In this document: piece by piece, positions 35,793 through 47,434 of the stretch
Layout: each line of letters opens with the position of its first letter
How positions within the stretch are numbered: the first letter of the stretch is position 1
The notes under the pieces: generated by a model
Seen by the model: the letters and a program-made list of their open reading frames with translations, nothing else
What the model was told of the DNA's origin: nothing
Database searches by the model: none
NCBI GenBank assembly: GCA_029747015.1
Contig: JAKOGI010001178.1
Span: 62,001-126,000 of the forward strand
Reading direction: 5' to 3'
DNA length: 64,000 nucleotides
Source of the DNA: Carnegiea gigantea
Lineage: Eukaryota; Streptophyta; Magnoliopsida; Caryophyllales; Cactaceae
Translations under genes and position numbers: made by a program

Positions 35793-36353
35793 TGAGGATG
35801 GGGAAGAGATATCTTCAACCATTCCCAGCTTAGATAACAACTCCTTATGCTGATGAGAAGGAAGGACCTTTGTCAAAATGTCTGCCAGTTGAAGAGAAGT
35901 TGGGATGTAGGCAAGCTGTAATAGGCCTTTAAGGAACTTGTCCCTAGCGAAATGACAATCTAATTTGATGTGTTTAGTGCGCTCATGAAATGCAGGATTC
36001 TTAGAAATTTGCAGAGCGGATTGATTGTCACAATGGAGAGTGACAGGCTATAATTGAGAAAGGCCAAGCTCAGAGAGAAGCCTAACTAACCAAGTGACTT
36101 CAGCAACAGCTTGGGACATAGCCCTATATTTAGCTTTAGTAGAACTCTTGGAAACAGTAGGTTGTTTCTTAGATTTCTAGCTGATAGGAGAAGAACCCAA
36201 TAGAGTCATATATTCAGTGACTGATCTACGAGACAAGGGACAAGAAGCGCAGTCACTGTCACAAAATGCCTGCAATCTCATAGGACTAGCGGCATTGAGA
36301 AGAATACCATGCCCAGAAGTGCCTTTCAAATATCGTAGAGTATGTTCAAGAGC
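35793..36353 (-). pseudogene. Copia RNase H domain
   Basis: Minus-strand translation in pieces gives copia RNase H, downstream of RT. It includes the region complementary to 36100-36130 (AEAEYRA-like 'tagctttagtagaactc' context) and the closing helices near 35940-36010. Stops break it. The assignment follows from position and from short matches rather than one continuous frame. Confidence 0.65.
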
Positions 36354-37548
36354 CTACAAATGTGTAATCCTGGTAGTTTGCATGAAGTCACTGAGAGTTT
36401 GAACAGCAAAGGACAGATCTGGTTGAGAATACATCAAAAAATTTAACTTCACAATGATAGTCCTGTAATAAGAAGGGTCTTGGAGGAGTTCACCTTCATC
36501 AAGGGTCAATTTGTAATAAAGCGGTAGAGGTGTTGCAGCACTCTTAGTGGTAGCAAACCCCGTCTCCAATAATAAGTCTTCAGTGAATTTCCTCTGAGAT
36601 AAAGAGATCCCCTCAGGAAGATAAGTCACTTCGAAACCCAGAAAATAATGCCATTGGCCTAAATCCTTGATACCAAAAGTAGAGTGTAGATGTTGTTTAA
36701 GTACTACAATTTCATCAGGGTTGGAATCGGTGACCAGAATGTCATCAACATAAATAGCCACAATGGTGAAATGTGTACCAGTGGATTTTAAGAAAAGGGA
36801 ATAACCATTTTTGGATTGAAGGTAGCCCTGGTGCTTGAGAAACTATGCAAGTTTTACAAACCATTGCCTAGATGCTTATTTAAGACCATATAGAGATTTA
36901 GCTACTTTGGAAACCTTGTTGGAGGGGTTTAGAATTCCTCCAAGCATCTTCATGTAAACTTCCTCATACAAATCACCATGAAGGAAAATATTATTCACAT
37001 TCATTTAGAAAACTTGCCAATGCTTATAAGCAGCTATAGCAAGAATAGCCCTGATTGTTGTCATCCTTATAATAGGAGAGAAAGTTTCTATGAAATCAAT
37101 GCCTTCTCGCTGAGGATTGCCCCTTATTACTAACCCTGCTTTGCATATTTTTACCATTAACCTTAAGCTTGATCTTGTAAACCCATTTACTACTAATAAC
37201 CTTTTTACCAGAGGGGAGGGCAACTTCAGTCCAGGTATTATTGGCATGTAAAGCCTGTATTTCAGACTCCGTTGCCTTAACCCAAAGTGGATCCAATGAC
37301 GCTTGTTGGTAAGAGGTTGGTTCAGTTAAAGAAAGAAAAATCTTGGAATGAACAGGAGAATTAATAGGTAAATCATGAAATTGCACAAGACTGCAGAAAT
37401 GGGAGAGATGAGAAGCAGCAAATGGATCAGTAGAGTTGTTGGAAACTGCATTAGAACAGATGTAGTCCTTCAAATGAACTGGTGTTTTGTGTGGCCTACC
37501 AAACCTCCTTAGAGGAGGAAAATGATCATGAGAAGAAAGAGGAATCAC
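36354..37548 (-). pseudogene. Copia reverse transcriptase (frameshift and stops)
   Basis: The minus frame 37548-37096 starts in the integrase-RT linker and contains [17 protein letters not shown], the RT entry motif. A frameshift leads to 37247-37005 with [14 protein letters not shown] and [15 protein letters not shown] then interrupts motif A, after which HGDLYEEVYMK continues. 36761-36354 begins AIYVDDILVTDSN, an intact YVDD catalytic box, followed by DLGQWHYFLGFEV and the closing RT helices. At least one frameshift and one stop lie between. The catalytic aspartates of motif C are retained. Confidence 0.88.
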
Positions 37549-37561
37549 GGAATGAGGAAGG

Positions 37562-38476
37562 TCAGTGGAAAAAGAATGAGGACTGCTGGAAGTGGGTTAT
37601 GATATTGGTGGGGAGGTTGAAGATATTTGTGGAGAGGAAAAAGGAGAATGAGGGGGGGGAAAGAGGTAAAGTTGTGGAAGTAATAGAAGAAGAGGGAGTT
37701 GTGGTGTTAAAAGAGTTAGGAATATGGTCATAGTGTAAGAAAATAGGTGAGGACAATGGAGAAGATGGAGATGATTCAGTGATATGATGAAAAGGGAAAT
37801 ATGTTTCATAGAAGTGAATGTCTTTGCTAGAAAGAACTTTCCTGGATTTGAGATCATAAACCTTGTAAGCTTTCGTTCCATAAAGATAACCCAAGAAAAC
37901 ACAAGGGTTTCCTATAGGGGTAAACTTATCTCTGTTGTGTTTAGGAGTGGAAATAAAGCATAGGGAACCAAAGGTTTTTAAATGTGTGTATAAAGGGGTT
38001 TGACCATGCAGGATTTCATATGAAGTTTTGTAATTGAGGACAGAGGATGGCATTCTGTTAATGAGGTATGTGGCAGTTAAAAGGCATTCACCCCAGAAAA
38101 TGATGGGAACCTGGGATTCAAAAAGCAAAGCTCGAGCTATCTCTAGGAGGTGTTTGTGTTTTCTTTCTACAATGCCATTCTGTTGGGGAGTACCTGTGCA
38201 AGAAGTTTGATGAAGAATGCCATGTGATGCATAAAAGGCAAGGGTAGAATTATCACAAAACTCTTGGCCATTGTTAGATCTTATGGTCTGAACAGTGGCT
38301 TTAAGTTGAGTTTTAATAAATGAAATGAAAGAGTTGAGGATAGGGGAAGCATTGGATTTATGAGATAGAAGATGTGTCCAAGTTGATCTTGAAAAATCAT
38401 CAACAATGGTTATGAAATACCTATAACCATTGTAAGTAGAAGCAACATAAGGGCCCCAAATATCAACATGTAACAT
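37562..38476 (-). pseudogene. Copia integrase catalytic core, 304 codons open
   Basis: The frame opens MLHVDIWGPY (first catalytic Asp). It contains TIRSNNGQEF where the family has SDNG.EF, so the second catalytic Asp is Asn, an AAC codon consistent with a G-to-A change. It ends the core with QQNGIVERKHKHLLE (third acidic residue, Glu). The C-terminal part (KVLSSKDIHFYETYFP and a Ser/Pro-rich linker) leads toward RT. The N-terminal HHCC zinc-binding part is cut off by the solo LTR at 38530-39931. Integrase would be inactive even without the insertion because of the Asp-to-Asn change. Confidence 0.9.
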
Positions 38477-38524
38477 TTCAAAAATGTGTGAGGTACATGA
38501 TTTGCTAACAGGAAATAGAGATAT

Positions 38525-38529
38525 ATGTT
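38525..38529. repeat. Target-site duplication ATGTT of the solo LTR, left copy
   Basis: ATGTT precedes the LTR start TGATGAAC and recurs at 39932-39936 after its end GCTAACA. Removing the LTR and one copy rejoins the integrase zinc-finger region in frame. Confidence 0.88.
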
Positions 38530-39931
38530 TGATGAACTTCTATTCTGCACTATTTTTAGCCCCTATTTGACCCATTTCCTCCCCTGTTTTCACGTTTAAT
38601 TGTGTTAAGGAAGGGTCAAATCGGCCTCCTTTTGCATACTTTTAACTCATATAGCATCTTTCGATATTTTCAGGAACTTCATTGAAGAAACGGAAAGATG
38701 AACAATATTTGGCAGAAAGGAGTGCCAAGAAGGCAAGAAAAACTACGAAAAAGCGTCGCACGGAAGTCCCGGAAAATCGAACACACGAGACAAGGCAAAC
38801 CGCGAAAGCCCGACAACCCGAACCGGCCGCCACATGGCACGGCCTGACCGTGCCACGTGGCATGACCGTGCCATGTGGCCGGTTCACCGAGTCGTTTTGG
38901 CGATTCTCCAGAAATTTGGCACGGTGGTGCCGTGCCTCGTGGCACGACCGTGCCACCCCCGTTCCGCGACGCGACTTAAATTTTCCTTCGGGGCTGTTTT
39001 GAAGGGAAGGGAGTTTTGACGCTGAGTTTTACGTTCAGTTTTTTCTCAGAACTCTTTTTAGGCGATTTTAGGTTTAGTTTTAGAGTTGAATCTTGACGCT
39101 CTTGGATTGTACTTTTGAATTGAAGTTTCGATTCTACCTTCAATTTATGCGGTTTATTTCAGGTTCTCTCTCAATTCTCTCTCCCTTTCGTTCTTTAATT
39201 GTTTTAGGTTTGAGTATAATGTCGATTGATTTGGATTGTATCATTGTTGTTCCAAACATGGTTGTAGGCTAAATCCTTCAACTTAGGTTGGGATTAACGC
39301 CGAATATGTATTGTTGAACTATGAACTAGCCCAATCCATGCTTGTCCTTTGTTTGTAATTGTGAATTCTACTATGCACGCCACCTGTTCGATGAAATGCT
39401 CGAAAGAACATTCATCCTTTTTATTGGGGTTTAGGGGAGCGTTGAGAGACGGAGCCTTTACCTAGTGCGACTTAGTATACGATTAAGGTTTTAACATGAG
39501 AATAGTTAAACTTTAATTGGGATTTGAGATTGTAGATCTTGTAATCCTTCGACTTTTAGTCCCATGAAAATAGGCGACTATGGTTCTACGATTAGTCTTC
39601 GACACTTGAGAGAGGGAGGAGATGGGCTTAGTTGGCAATCTATCCATTCGTGATGCATACTTGGGATTGTTTGATTGGGTTAGTATCTGATTTACCAGCA
39701 TATTCGTGCTGTTAATTCCAACCTGGGTGCCTTCCATTCTGCTGTTTGATTCACTGTTTAGTCGTCTAAATTCCTTAGTTTAATTCTCAAAAACCCCTAT
39801 TGCGATCACCTAGCTTGAGTTGCCTAATTAGTTCCGGTAATTGAAGCCAAGTTCCCTGTGGATTCGACCCGTACTTGCCGGCTGCTAGCTACAGCTACGC
39901 TGTGCACTTGCGGTAATTAAAACTGCTAACA
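38530..39931 (+). repeat. Gypsy (Tat/Athila-type) solo LTR, 1402 bp, nested in copia
   Basis: Ends TGATGAACTTC…CTGCTAACA are flanked by perfect ATGTT duplications with no internal domain, the product of LTR-LTR recombination. The tail (TTCCCTGTGGATTCGACCC, then CTGTGCACTTGCGG) is typical of Tat/Athila gypsy LTRs. A GC-rich block at 38821-38960 has repeated GGCACGACCGTGCC/CCACGTGG palindromes, also found in the copia LTRs at 53 and 55 kb. It interrupts copia integrase, so it is younger than that copia. Open frames in it are not genes. Confidence 0.85.
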
Positions 39932-39936
39932 ATGTT

Positions 39937-40438
39937 GCCTAGCTTGATGGCACACTTGACATATAAACTGATGTTTGGAATTACAAGGAGAGACAACATT
40001 GATGTGTTTCATAGTATCAAAAGACATATGGCCTAATCGACAATGCCACAGTTCTAGAGGAGATAATTAACATGAAAATGAAAATATAGGATTATTGCTT
40101 GACTGAAATAAAGGCTGAGGAGATATATGTTGTGAAGAATGAATGGAACTACTGGCCACACTTGAAATGTAGGAACTCTGATCCACAAGGTACAGACCAT
40201 CAGTTTCTCTACCAATTTCCAAAGGCTGCCTCATTAAAAGGTCCTGGATGTAACAAGCAGCCGGGGTAGAAATAACATGAGTAGTTAATTGTCTAGCTAA
40301 CTTGCTTACAGATAACAGATTATAGTGAAAATCTGGGACATGCAGAGCATTACATAAAGTTAAGGAAGAAGTGAACTAAATAGTGCCAATATGATGAATC
40401 TTGGCTTTGTGACCATTAGGCATAGTTATGAAAGAATC
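39937..40438 (-). pseudogene. Copia GAG-pre-integrase region and integrase HHCC start
   Basis: The minus strand carries the linker between protease and integrase in broken frames. Near 40020-39960 the zinc-binding module begins (H…H…C.VC-like) and is cut by the solo LTR after the conserved C-H-Q-A-R segment. Identification rests on colinearity and on how its frame resumes at 38524. Confidence 0.7.
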
Positions 40439-40855
40439 TTATGCAAGAGGTTTATATGAAAAGAAATATTGTAGGTGAGGGGTAATATGGTCGGTGGCAC
40501 CACTATCAATAATCCACTTTAGTTCAGGCTTTGAAGTAGAAAAACAGTACATTTTACCTACCAATATAGATCCACTAGCAGCTTCCTTTGGTGTTGAAGA
40601 GGATGTTTTAAGGTCATCTTTGTTCAGTAGTGTAATAAGCTTTTTCATACTGTGCTCAGGTAAAAGATGGAGTAGACTTATCTGGTTCTGAACCATTTGC
40701 AGTGTCATCATGGTGAACTGTGGCAGCAACCCTTTTTCCTCTACCAGTAGGTGCAGTACCCCTTTGCCTTTGTAGCTTGAAGCATTTGTCAATCGTATGT
40801 CCAGTTCTTCAATAATAATTGCAGAAGAGGTTGCTTCTTCTAGTGGAATAAGCAT
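40439..40855 (-). pseudogene. Copia protease (DSGA) and end of gag
   Basis: The frame holds ELKWIIDSGATDHITPH near its end, the aspartic protease active site of copia elements (WIIDSGAT.H). Upstream, around 40810-40760, a gag zinc knuckle is visible in a neighbouring frame (RTGHTIDKCFKLQ). Its first part is degraded: the second Cys is lost and there is a stop. The protease site itself is intact. Confidence 0.85.
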
Positions 40856-40894
40856 TATTTTATGAGGGGACTGCTAAGAGTGATATTGAGGGTA

Positions 40895-41677
40895 CTATAG
40901 AGGTGGTGGATAATATTGTGGGGATGAATGTGTTTGCTGTGAATAGGATTTTGAAGGAACAAAATTGCTTTTAGTCTTGGAAAGCAAAGCAGAAGAATCT
41001 CCAAGCAATGGAGCAAAAATATGAAGTTCTCTTTGTCTTTCCTCTTCGAGAACCGTGCTTAAGGCCTGTCCAATTTTGGGTATAGGATTTGTCATGAGGA
41101 TATTGCCTTTCACAACAACATAATTGTCATTTAAGCCCATAAGGAATTGGATTAATTGTTGATTTTCAAGCAATTTGACCATAGCAAGGCCAACAGAGCA
41201 TTCAGTACTAGGACAGGTAGGGATACTAACTAACACAGCATACTCATCCCATAGAATCTTGCATTTAGTGAAATAATCTGAAATTGATAGACTACCTTAA
41301 GCAAGATTGTTAATCTCTCATTGGACTTGAAAAAACCTTGTTCCCTGACTTTGACCATACCATAGCTTAAGCTCATCCCAAATCTGTTTAGCAATTGAGC
41401 AAAAAAATACACTAGTGGCAATGTCTTTCTTGATAGAATGAAGTAACCAAGAGAATACCATTGCATTGCGTCGTTCCCATTGAGAGATCAGAGGACCTAT
41501 AGTAGGCTTGATGCATGATCCATTGACAAAACCTAACTTGTGTTTTGATACTAGAGAAACATCAAAAGATCGTTTCCATTGGACAAAATTCGAACCAGTG
41601 AGAGGCTCGGAAGACAAGCTGCAATTTGGATGATTTGAGGGATGGAGAAAAAAATTCATGTGAAGGATCAAGATCAA
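40895..41677 (-). pseudogene. Copia gag (frameshifted)
   Basis: The minus frame 41677-41318 has LSSEPLTGSNFVQWKRSFDVSL and KHKLGFVNGSC, matching the N-terminal gag domain of Ale/Retrofit-like copia. ISQWERRNAMVFSWLLHSI and AKQIWDELKLWYGQ follow. 41236-40895 continues with QFLMGLNDNYVVVKGNIL and MTNPIPKIGQALSTVLEEERQRE, the conserved gag C-terminal half. A frame change near 41240-41320 breaks it. The start codon is likely near 41660, about 210 bp downstream of the 5' LTR. Confidence 0.88.
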
Positions 41678-41870
41678 AAGCTGCCATTCTAAATCGATGA
41701 AAATTAATCAATCCAAAATTGATGATGATGAGAAAGCTGAATCAGATGATCGATCAATGAGGATGATCAATCTATCAAGATAAAGAATGTTTGTTTGAAA
41801 CAGAACAATCTATCGAGGATAGAACGAGATACATCAGAATCTGAAAAAGAAACTCGACGCCATCCATAGT

Positions 41871-41883
41871 GGCTCTGATACGA
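41871..41883 (-). other. Copia primer-binding site
   Basis: The minus strand reads TCGTATCAGAGCC right after the 5' LTR, complementary to the initiator tRNA-Met 3' end apart from the first bases. Confidence 0.78.
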
Positions 41884-42117
41884 TGTTAACGCAGTGAAAG
41901 GAGAGAGAAAGAAAGAGTGTTGTATTATTCTTGATCCTCAATCCACGAAGCATACATCCATATATGTGTATATACATGCACTGTGATGTCCAGAAACCAA
42001 ATGAAAGAAGAGGCAAGAAAAGTGGTTAGGCAGTTGGATTAGCTTGTAACCACCTAACAACCCAAAATACCCAACTCAACAACCTAATGTAAATCTAATG
42101 GAGGAATATCCTAAACA
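41884..42117 (-). repeat. 5' LTR of the copia element, 234 bp
   Basis: It starts TGTTAACGCAGTGAAAGG and ends ATATCCTAAACA on the plus strand. It matches the other LTR closely outside the microsatellite. Confidence 0.9.
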
Positions 42118-42122
42118 TGACA

Positions 42123-42555
42123 TGTGACTCAAAATTAGGAATTCTCTCTCAATAATAGTAGGAACAACAATGAAAGAAATATCCCCGCAGACTGTTCTTT
42201 GTGGAAGTTATTCTCTCTTGGCAAGTTAGGATGTTATCTTTGTCTTTTAATCTTGTTGATCAATGAAATTTTCCTTTTCATCATCTATATGCTTAGTATA
42301 TGCTTACATTGCATTTGTCTATTCTCTGATTGCCACATTTCCTTTATGAATAATCTTCTTATGTGAGATATGTTAATAGACTATGAGATGATATTTGAGC
42401 TATGGAAGTAAGGGATTACTTTGGAGTGTTCATGAGCAGTACAGTGACAGTTAGGCAGCTTGGCCTTCCTTTGGAGTAAAACTATGACTACTGATTTGAT
42501 TTGCATGAACATTCATCATATCACCTACCTAATGGAAAAGGTAGATTTCTCTTTG
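42123..42555. other. Non-coding spacer
   Basis: No gene is recognised. It could be the degraded 5' part of the LINE fragment that follows. Confidence 0.4.
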
Positions 42556-43200
42556 ATTTGGAGGTGTACATAGGGTTCTATGGTTCTAATGAATGATAGT
42601 TGTGTGACAGGTCCTAGTCCTTTGTTCCTATTGTTATAGATAAGGATAGTTTGATCTACCTTTGTATTGGAGAATTTAAGAAGATCTTGTTCAATTCTGA
42701 GAAGGTTGACAATAATTGTTGAGATTGGACCTGAATGGAAATGTTTAGAGAAGCTATTGATTATTGTGAATTAAATGACATCAGCTTTTTAGATGTCCTT
42801 CTACATGGTCAAATGGCTAGGAGGTGGCAAGCAATGCTAAATGTCATCTTAAATGATATATAATCAATCAAGCCCATATGATATTGTTCGATAAATATTA
42901 TAGCTATACATCTTATAAGAGACTTCTTGGGCTACAATCCAATGAAAGTGATCTTAAAGCTTTGGATTGGGGTGCGTAGAGTTTAAATTTGACCAAGTTT
43001 AAGTTATAGAGGATGGGTGTGAAGGGGTCACTAAGGATAGGAACATTGATTATATGTTATGGATATTGTTACAATCCCTAAATAAATGGAGTGCTGAGCT
43101 ATTGTGTGCCACCATAGATGAATTCATTAGTGTGATGGGAAATTAGAGGAGGTGGCTTTCGATTTGCAAGCAGTAAGGCTATTTCTATGCATGAGGTTCT
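42556..43200 (+). pseudogene. L1-type LINE endonuclease fragment
   Basis: The plus strand in broken frames reads CIGEFKKILFNSEKV (family pattern GDFNEIL..sEK.G), then MEMFREAIDYCELNDISF (family pattern F..AI..C.L.DLGF.G..FTW). Later come FKFDQ and EDGCEGVTKD, resembling the FRFE..W…C..v…W segment that closes the endonuclease domain of plant L1 elements. No RT domain follows, so this is an internal fragment. Confidence 0.6.
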
Positions 43201-43520
43201 TAAGCATAAACAAAGAAAGATCCTGGGTTGCTTGAGCGAATGTTATAAAGGTGACTTGAGAGCATTCAAGTTTGACAACTTGAAAGCTGTAAAGGAGACT
43301 TGAGATTCAAAATTTTTGATGACTTGGAAGTCTTTAGGAAGCTTGAGACTCTTTAAGTGATGACTTAAAAGTCAAAGTCATGAGCTTGGCAACTTGAAAT
43401 TTTTTAGATGCGACTTATAAGAATATCATTTTGACAGACTCATGAATGTTTGACTTGATAATCTTTCGATGACTTGGGAGTTTGCAATCGTGTGAGCCTA
43501 CATTTTATGAGGAGGTTCGA
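43201..43520. other. ACTTGA-rich spacer
   Basis: Repeated GACTTG/ACTTGA words (about 43245-43480) are present. No gene is seen. Confidence 0.4.
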
Positions 43521-45250
43521 TACCACTTTTTCCCCCTAATTTACAATGAGTCCATTAAATGCACTTTGCCATGTTCTTACTTGTGGGTTTGAAATCTACT
43601 AAGATTTGTTGGTACCTTCATCATCTAATATGATTTTTTCTCCCCTTTACTAGTTTATGACTTCCTGTTTGAACATTCTATATTTCTCAGGTGACGATCT
43701 TATGATACTTGCAGTATTTAGGATTAGTTAGTCTTCCAAAATGTTCAAGATGGCTTGACTTTGGCAATTTTATATGTCTCCTTTCAAGAAGTTTCTCAAG
43801 ATTTTTATCGCATTAGAGTCAGAGAAAAGATACATTATTCCAATTCTTTGAGCTTATGACTTCCTTTCGACATGCCTCCAAGGGAAGTGATTGGCCTATT
43901 AATAGTGGATCTTTTACCATAATTGGTGATTGTAAGTTCCATGTCATAAGCTTATGCCACTAAATCTTCAAAGGTCTTGGCCTTGATTAATTATAAAGTA
44001 TAAAATATGTATCAATCCATTCCTTGAGTGCATATCTCAATAACATAAGCTTCAAATAGGTGGTCCCTTGAACATAAGTGAAAGGGCACAACAACAGTTA
44101 ATATGTAGTCAAAGATTGGCTTATTACCCTGTTGTCTAGTGGTAGCAGCTTAGTCATGACAACAGAGCAGATGCTGTGACAACTACTTAAGAACTCTTGC
44201 TCTGTTTTTAGCTAACTATTCATGGACTTGGGGGCAATGTCTGTGTGCCAGTGTAATACAATTCCTTTTAAGAATCGCTCAAATTGCTTAACTAAAAGGT
44301 CGCCTCCTGTGCTAATGTTGTTGTATGTCATAATGAAGTATGCAACATGCTACTTTGGGTTGCTTCTTCCATTAGATTGACGAAACTTGGGAGGTTGTTA
44401 ACCATCCGACACGCATAAAACATCAAACCTTTTAGTTTAAGGCTTGATACGTATGTGGCTTCTTTGCAAGATCCTCCTGAGTAAACCTTGATTGTATTTA
44501 AAATCAATTCCTAGATTTGTTGAAAGCTTATGGAACTTAAGGTGAGTTGTTACTTCACTTGTCATTGTTCTTTAATGCATCATCTTTAGAAGCTTCACTT
44601 TAGCTGGATCTATTTTGTTCCTCTTCACCACTTGAGCATTTGTAACATGATTCTCTTGCTTTTCCCAACTTCTCCATTAGATTGGCCATTTTTTTCTCCT
44701 CACTCTTCATGTGTGCATGTTTTTCTTCACTCTCATTGATGAGTGTTAACGGTGAGGCTTTTATACTAGATAACTATGTACAAAGTTGGTAGCCCTTGTT
44801 GTTATAATTAGCAAGATGATGTTATGGGACGAACTAGTTTTGGTTTGTAAAAAGGCAGCTTCCCTTGGAGCAGAGGAATCGTTGCTGCAATAGTTCTTCA
44901 CCTTAGACAATGGAGATTGAAGCTTCATCTTTAACTATACATTTCTGTTTAAGAGGATAGACAGATGAAAACTTACTGATTTCATCGGGCATGGTGAAAC
45001 CAATGTTTTTCCATAAAGAAAATTATGCAACCATTGCTATATGTTTTCTAGCAGTTTCAACAATCACTCTGGTCATGCTTGTTGTGATCAATTCAGTGCT
45101 TCACTCACTAGAAATGGTGTCAATGTGTATGGATCTTTGAGACAAAGATCAAGTCTTCTTAGTTCAAGGTAGGGAGGCAACGCTCTTTGTGGCTATGTCT
45201 TCCTCACAAAAAAGGTAGTTCAAGCCTTGGATTTTAGAGAATGAGGTGGG
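43521..45250 (-). pseudogene. Ty3/gypsy gag remnant
   Basis: Minus-strand pieces in shifting frames match plant gypsy gag. TEQEFLSSCHSICSVVMTKL lies near 44210-44150 (family pattern: W…F…F.ST.R.VSM.EL). EAYVIEIC near 44060 fits the late gag helices. TFEDLVA.AYDMELTITNYG near 43975-43910 fits 'FEELATRAHDMELSIANH'. The upstream part reaches about 45000 (MPDEISKFSSVYPLKQ). Stops are frequent. No pol or LTRs are attached. Confidence 0.55.
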
Positions 45251-45980
45251 AAGCAAAGATTGTCCGATAAATCTCAACCTAAATCCAATAAGTTAAGAAA
45301 CTTGATAAACAAACTTAGTTGAAGGTCATAAAAAATCTAGGTGATAGCTACAAATGACCACCAATTTTACTGAAGTCTAACAAAACCATAAAATTTTATG
45401 TTGTTCAAGCAATTTGATGCATAATTAATTTGACAAAACCCTTTAATACAAGCACACCAACAAGTAATAGAGATAAAGACTTTAAATTCTAGCTATACCA
45501 TTAAATATCGTTGCAATAATCTAGGCATTTCTAGAATTTTGAAGTTGAAGGATTACCTTTGAAAGGGAAATGAATGGCAAGTGAAAATTAATTACGTTTG
45601 ATTTCCTTACCATAGAACCCCAAATCACAAAATATAAACTACTAATTCATCTTCGTCAAACTTAACAATCTTTTTGAACAATTAGCGATTTGGTAAATAA
45701 GGAATAAACACGTTTTGGTCAACTAAATTTAAACTGAACATGTACACTACTAAGTTTGCGAATTTGAGGTTTCATTGGCTTGATAAATTGTAACATATAA
45801 CCCTAAATTTAAACTGAACAAACACACAGAGAGAGGGAGAGGTTTCTAGATATATAAAGAGCCCATATCTTCTCTATTTTAGCTAGCCATTAGAGGACTC
45901 ATGGCAAAGAGCAGAACTAACATGCATAAAGTGGATTGATCTACTTAGATTTCGCCATTTTTTAGAAAATTGAGAGAAAC

Positions 45981-46031
<51 letters not shown>

Positions 46032-46850
46032 ACATGAGCATGAGAACTATGATCCTAAGAGATGTTAAAGCACCGAGCATTGCTGAAAACAAAGGATTGA
46101 CTAATGAAGGGCTAGCTAGAAGGGGATAGAGGAGTGTCAAGATTGGGTTTCTGAATGAAGCATTCATATAACCTAGATGAACATATCATAAGTATTGAAG
46201 TTGTCAAATTTTATTAAATATTGAGCTATAAAAACGAGAGAGGCTCACCAAATACCTTTTCCAGCGACGAACAATATGCAACACGAATGAGCATTTTTTA
46301 GGTTGGATTTCGAGGAACGAGAAGAGAATTGGAAAGCTGGGAGTCGGGGACTGGGCTTATTTTTGTTTTTTTTATTTGGTTGTGACTAAGTTGTGTGCAT
46401 ATAACTTGATCTGGCGAGATTTTTTATTTTCACCAAAACTCCTAAGGGATTTTGGGTGGGCGTAATGGAAAAAATTAAAACTAGGTTTCATAGGATTTTA
46501 TGGGGGAAGGAATCAGAAAAATATTTGGAAATGAGAAATTTCAAAATGGGCAATTAAAGGGAAATAAGACTTTAAAAAATCAAAAAAAAATTAAAATATT
46601 TGGTGGTGGGAATTTGATTGGAAATATTTCCACTGTAAGTGAGTGTGTGGGTAGACAGGGGGAAATATCTAGTGAGGAAATAGTAAAAACCTCTTGATGC
46701 AGTTTTGAGTGGGAAATTGCTGTGCGAAAATATGACTTTTTTGGTAATGGAGTAGAGTATTTGTGAGGTTTTAAAATTGTTTCTGAAGGCATTAATGCTA
46801 GATATAAGATATGAATAAATAATTCTTCTCTTCCTTCAGCAATATCAGTG
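45251..46850. other. Non-coding stretch
   Basis: No gene is recognised. It contains the (AG)n run at 45983-46031 and otherwise unremarkable AT-rich sequence. Confidence 0.5.
45983..46031. repeat. (GA)n microsatellite
   Basis: About 24 perfect AG/GA dinucleotides. Confidence 0.95.
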
Positions 46851-47434
46851 GCAAAAACTAGGGGTGGCAATGAAACCCATATCCATTTAAAACTCGCAAA
46901 ATCCACCCCATCTAAAACGCAAATGGGTGATGAAAATCAATTTTAAATGGGTATAGGGTAGGTATTAGAAAACAGTTATGGATACGGATATAGCCCCCAT
47001 CCACCTCGTACTCGCATCCTACTCGTACTCGTTTTTATAATAAGATGAGAAAATTATTTTGATTTAACCTTTTTTTGGGTTTAAGTCCAGTGCAAACCCT
47101 TCTAACAAGAAACTAGTCAATAATGTACTTGATTTCACCTTTCTAAATAATATATTCTTAAGATATCACAACTTTATAATCTTATAATGACACAAATATA
47201 TATCGTACTTGGATATGGGTTAAATTAGAACTATTACCCCTGCGATGCAAGGGTTGGGTCAAACAACATGTCAATGTGCTTAGTCAACAATATTGTTTTA
47301 ATTGTTAGATTTATTTTATTAGTTACATACTTTATCCATATTTATTTTTTAGGTTTGTATATGTGTCATTTTTTCATATGCTAGTGAACATCTCTTAATG
47401 ACATTTTTAAATAATTGATTAAGGAGAAAATGAA

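Noticed and set aside
38682..39002. 106-codon plus-strand frame and minus-strand frames of 88-104 codons with HGTVMPRGT-like repeats
   Set aside because: They lie entirely within the gypsy solo LTR and are generated by its GC-rich palindromes.
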